Assembly (NCBI GenBank): GCA_023954795.1
Contig: JAGSHA010000186.1
Location: 1-6,520, forward strand
DNA length: 6,520 nucleotides
Direction: 5' to 3'
From: Oceanospirillaceae bacterium
GTDB lineage: Bacteria; Pseudomonadota; Gammaproteobacteria; Pseudomonadales; Balneatricaceae
The notes under the pieces are model-generated. The model was not told the origin of the DNA, did no database searches, and was given only the letters and a program-made list of their open reading frames with translations. Positions 5,203 to 6,520 of the stretch are shown here, piece by piece. Positions within the stretch are counted from its first letter, which is position 1. Every line of letters begins with the position of its first letter. Made by a program: the position numbers and the translations under genes.

Positions 5203-6141
5203 ATGAACAAACTACTTACCACCACACTCTCAGGAGTTATGTGTTGTGCGTTTTCTCTACCCGCCATTGCAGGCAATGGCGCGCCGAGCGGTGCGCATTA
5301 CAATCTGAATATCATCGGCGTCACAAATCCTAAAAAAGCCGATATGACCGGTTCAAACCGGCACACCATCTTTGTACCGTTAAAAAGCTCTAAGTCCGGT
5401 TTTTACAGCAAGAGCGGCTGGGATCCTGATGGCAATGTGCTTTCCGGCACGGCTATTGTAGATTCAAAAATTTGGCTGACGCCGGGACCTGATTTTAAAG
5501 TTTGTGACGGTAACGGTTTTGATGCGGCGTATGGCTGTGATGGTTCGTTCGACGACCAGTGGAATTACTCTACGTATGACGCGGACGGTAATCTTATTGC
5601 AGGCGAATTGGTCAGCACGAAGCAAGGGGCTGTGTTCCAGTTACCTTGTAATACCAATCTAGACGGTAACTACGCATATATCGATACAGATGGTGACGGG
5701 GATGATGAGCAGATAGCGCTTGATTACCTCGTCAGCTGTAACGAGGCGGTGACCGTCGACGGTATGTCCGTTGATCTTGCTGACACCGATGTTGCTGTAC
5801 CTACCGCCAATTATCAGGTTTGGGCGCGAGCTTTAGGCCAGCCTGGTGGCAGCGCCAAAGTCACCACATGTGCAACGGTACATGGTGAGCTGCAGTGTTC
5901 ACTTGAAAATGAAGTGATGACACGCTCCAAAGGAAAATCTACGTTCACCGATGTCACCAATGAGCTGACCTCTTTGGTTGTCAGCTATTGTGATGGTGAA
6001 ATTCTGGATGATGGTTCTTGCGACGGTAAAGTGACCTATACGCGTATCGCTCTGTTTGCAGGGAATACCGAAGATTGGTTCTGGAACTATGACAACAAAG
6101 GGTTGCGTCTGGCGCAACTGCGTTTCTATCACGTCGATTAA
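5203..6141 (+). CDS. Secreted eight-cysteine protein with acidic Asp/Gly loops, conserved hypothetical
   Basis: Predicted exported protein of 312 residues, function unknown. ATG at 5203 is chosen because it has AAGGG (5190-5194) eight bases upstream and begins a textbook signal peptide: MNKLL, a hydrophobic core, then AIA before G24. The frame runs open back to GTG 5089, but that extension is charged and has no ribosome site. The mature chain has eight cysteines (C101, C112, C149, C179, C223, C232, C263, C273), enough for four disulfides. Acidic loops WDPDGN (73-78), YDADGN (125-130) and DTDGDGDDE (161-169) resemble calcium-binding loops. The start (PSGAHYNLNIIGV, DMTGSNRHTIFV) and end (WNYDNKGLRLAQLRFYHV) look like the most conserved blocks of a family I recall only as hypothetical exported proteins. 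No anchor or sorting tail is seen. It is followed by a terminator-like hairpin and a second exported protein. Confidence 0.85.
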   Translation: MNKLLTTTLSGVMCCAFSLPAIAGNGAPSGAHYNLNIIGVTNPKKADMTGSNRHTIFVPLKSSKSGFYSKSGWDPDGNVLSGTAIVDSKIWLTPGPDFKVCDGNGFDAAYGCDGSFDDQWNYSTYDADGNLIAGELVSTKQGAVFQLPCNTNLDGNYAYIDTDGDGDDEQIALDYLVSCNEAVTVDGMSVDLADTDVAVPTANYQVWARALGQPGGSAKVTTCATVHGELQCSLENEVMTRSKGKSTFTDVTNELTSLVVSYCDGEILDDGSCDGKVTYTRIALFAGNTEDWFWNYDNKGLRLAQLRFYHVD

Positions 6142-6176
6142 TCTCCACATCCGGCTAGCCTGATTGTGAGCTAACC

Positions 6177-6210
6177 AAAGGGGCATTGTTCATGCAATGG
6201 CCCCTTTCTT
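6177..6210 (+). terminator. Strong intrinsic terminator or attenuator hairpin
   Basis: AAAGGGGCATTG (6177-6188) pairs with CAATGGCCCCTTT (6195-6207), with one bulged G at 6199 and a six-base TTCATG loop. TTTCTT ends the element. It lies 35 bases after the secreted-protein stop and only 12 bases before the next ATG, with that gene's AGGGA (6212-6216) directly behind it. It therefore either terminates most transcripts or acts as an attenuator for the downstream gene. Confidence 0.8.
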
Positions 6211-6222
6211 CAGGGAAACGTC

Positions 6223-6520
6223 ATGACTGTATCACGCCTTTTTATGCTACGAGTATTGTTGATATCGATGATTATCGCTGCAAGTCATACCGCCTATGCG
6301 GCAGAGCCACGCACTTGGGTCGATACGACTACCAAAAGTTTTGGTCAGGTGGCGCAAGGAGATGTGATCAAGCAGCGCTTCACGATGAAAAATGTGGGTG
6401 ATGCCCCGCTACTCATACACAATGTTCAGTTCTCGATGCCGGGTATGAGTATTCGTGTAAAACAGGAGATCGGCCCCAATGAGGCCGTTGAAGCCGAAAT
6501 AAGTTGGGATAGCATTGGCT
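6223..6520 (+). CDS. Exported DUF1573-type protein, 3' end beyond window
   Basis: Ninety-nine residues are visible and the frame is still open at the window edge. ATG at 6223 has AGGGA six bases upstream. Residues 1-26 form a signal peptide (basic start, core LRVLLISMIIAAS, cleavage site AYA before A27). The mature start has KSFGQVAQGDVIKQRFTMKN then VGDAPLLIHNV, the pattern FGxVxxGdxxxxxFxxxNxGdxPLxI that marks DUF1573, an immunoglobulin-like beta-sandwich domain of unknown function found in exported proteins. Where many members have a Cys-Gly-Cys motif this one has FSMPGMSIRVKQEIGPNE with no cysteine. The next segment EAVEAEISWDS fits the final strands. Read-through from the preceding secreted-protein gene is its most obvious source of transcript, because the hairpin leaves no room for a promoter between it and the start. 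Confidence 0.85.
   Translation, partial: MTVSRLFMLRVLLISMIIAASHTAYAAEPRTWVDTTTKSFGQVAQGDVIKQRFTMKNVGDAPLLIHNVQFSMPGMSIRVKQEIGPNEAVEAEISWDSIG

Noticed and set aside
6186..6401. Open frame of 71 codons overlapping the right-end terminator
   Set aside because: It starts inside the hairpin and is out of frame with the real gene at 6223, which has a ribosome site, signal peptide and DUF1573 pattern and is merely cut by the window end.

Overview
The window looks like a chromosomal stretch of a gammaproteobacterium, probably marine. That placement rests on the ETF-ubiquinone oxidoreductase, the CrgA-type LysR regulator, the pirin and YcaC-like proteins, and mid-range base composition with classic Shine-Dalgarno sites. 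It is inference from remembered family resemblance, not from a database search. No transposase, integrase, CRISPR array, tRNA or rRNA is visible.

Layout. (1) Positions 1-1317 hold the C-terminal four-fifths of ETF-ubiquinone oxidoreductase on the + strand, closed by an intrinsic terminator (1328-1370). Next come a striking 12-13 bp inverted repeat (1396-1448) and a convergent gene. (2) Positions 1455-2941, minus strand, hold a two-gene unit: a pirin-family cupin followed by a YcaC-like cysteine hydrolase. A LysR-type regulator (3048-3953, +) is divergent from it. The 106-base divergent gap carries TGATTA/TAATCA half-sites, and one exact 10-base copy recurs just upstream of the hydrolase start, so the regulator may control both. 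(3) Positions 3982-4212, minus strand, hold a small two-helix membrane protein of the DUF2798 type, convergent with the LysR gene. (4) Positions 4213-5202 are almost 1 kb without a convincing gene. The second half is AT-rich and contains hairpins, a perfect 12-bp palindrome and helically phased TGTAA repeats. (5) Positions 5203-6141 (+) encode a secreted protein with a signal peptide, eight mature-chain cysteines and acidic Asp/Gly loops. A strong terminator-like hairpin follows (6177-6210). Only 12 bases after it begins a second exported protein with a DUF1573-type N-terminus (6223 to the window end), cut by the window edge.

Working together. The ETF oxidoreductase passes electrons from acyl-CoA and other flavin dehydrogenases to the quinone pool and is unrelated to the neighbouring cluster. 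Pirin, hydrolase and LysR form a plausible self-regulated stress or redox module whose substrate is unknown. The two exported proteins at the right end may share transcripts through read-through of the hairpin between them. The most open questions are the control region and function of the eight-cysteine secreted protein, and the putative shared LysR operator. Nothing seen amounts to a clearly new multi-gene system.
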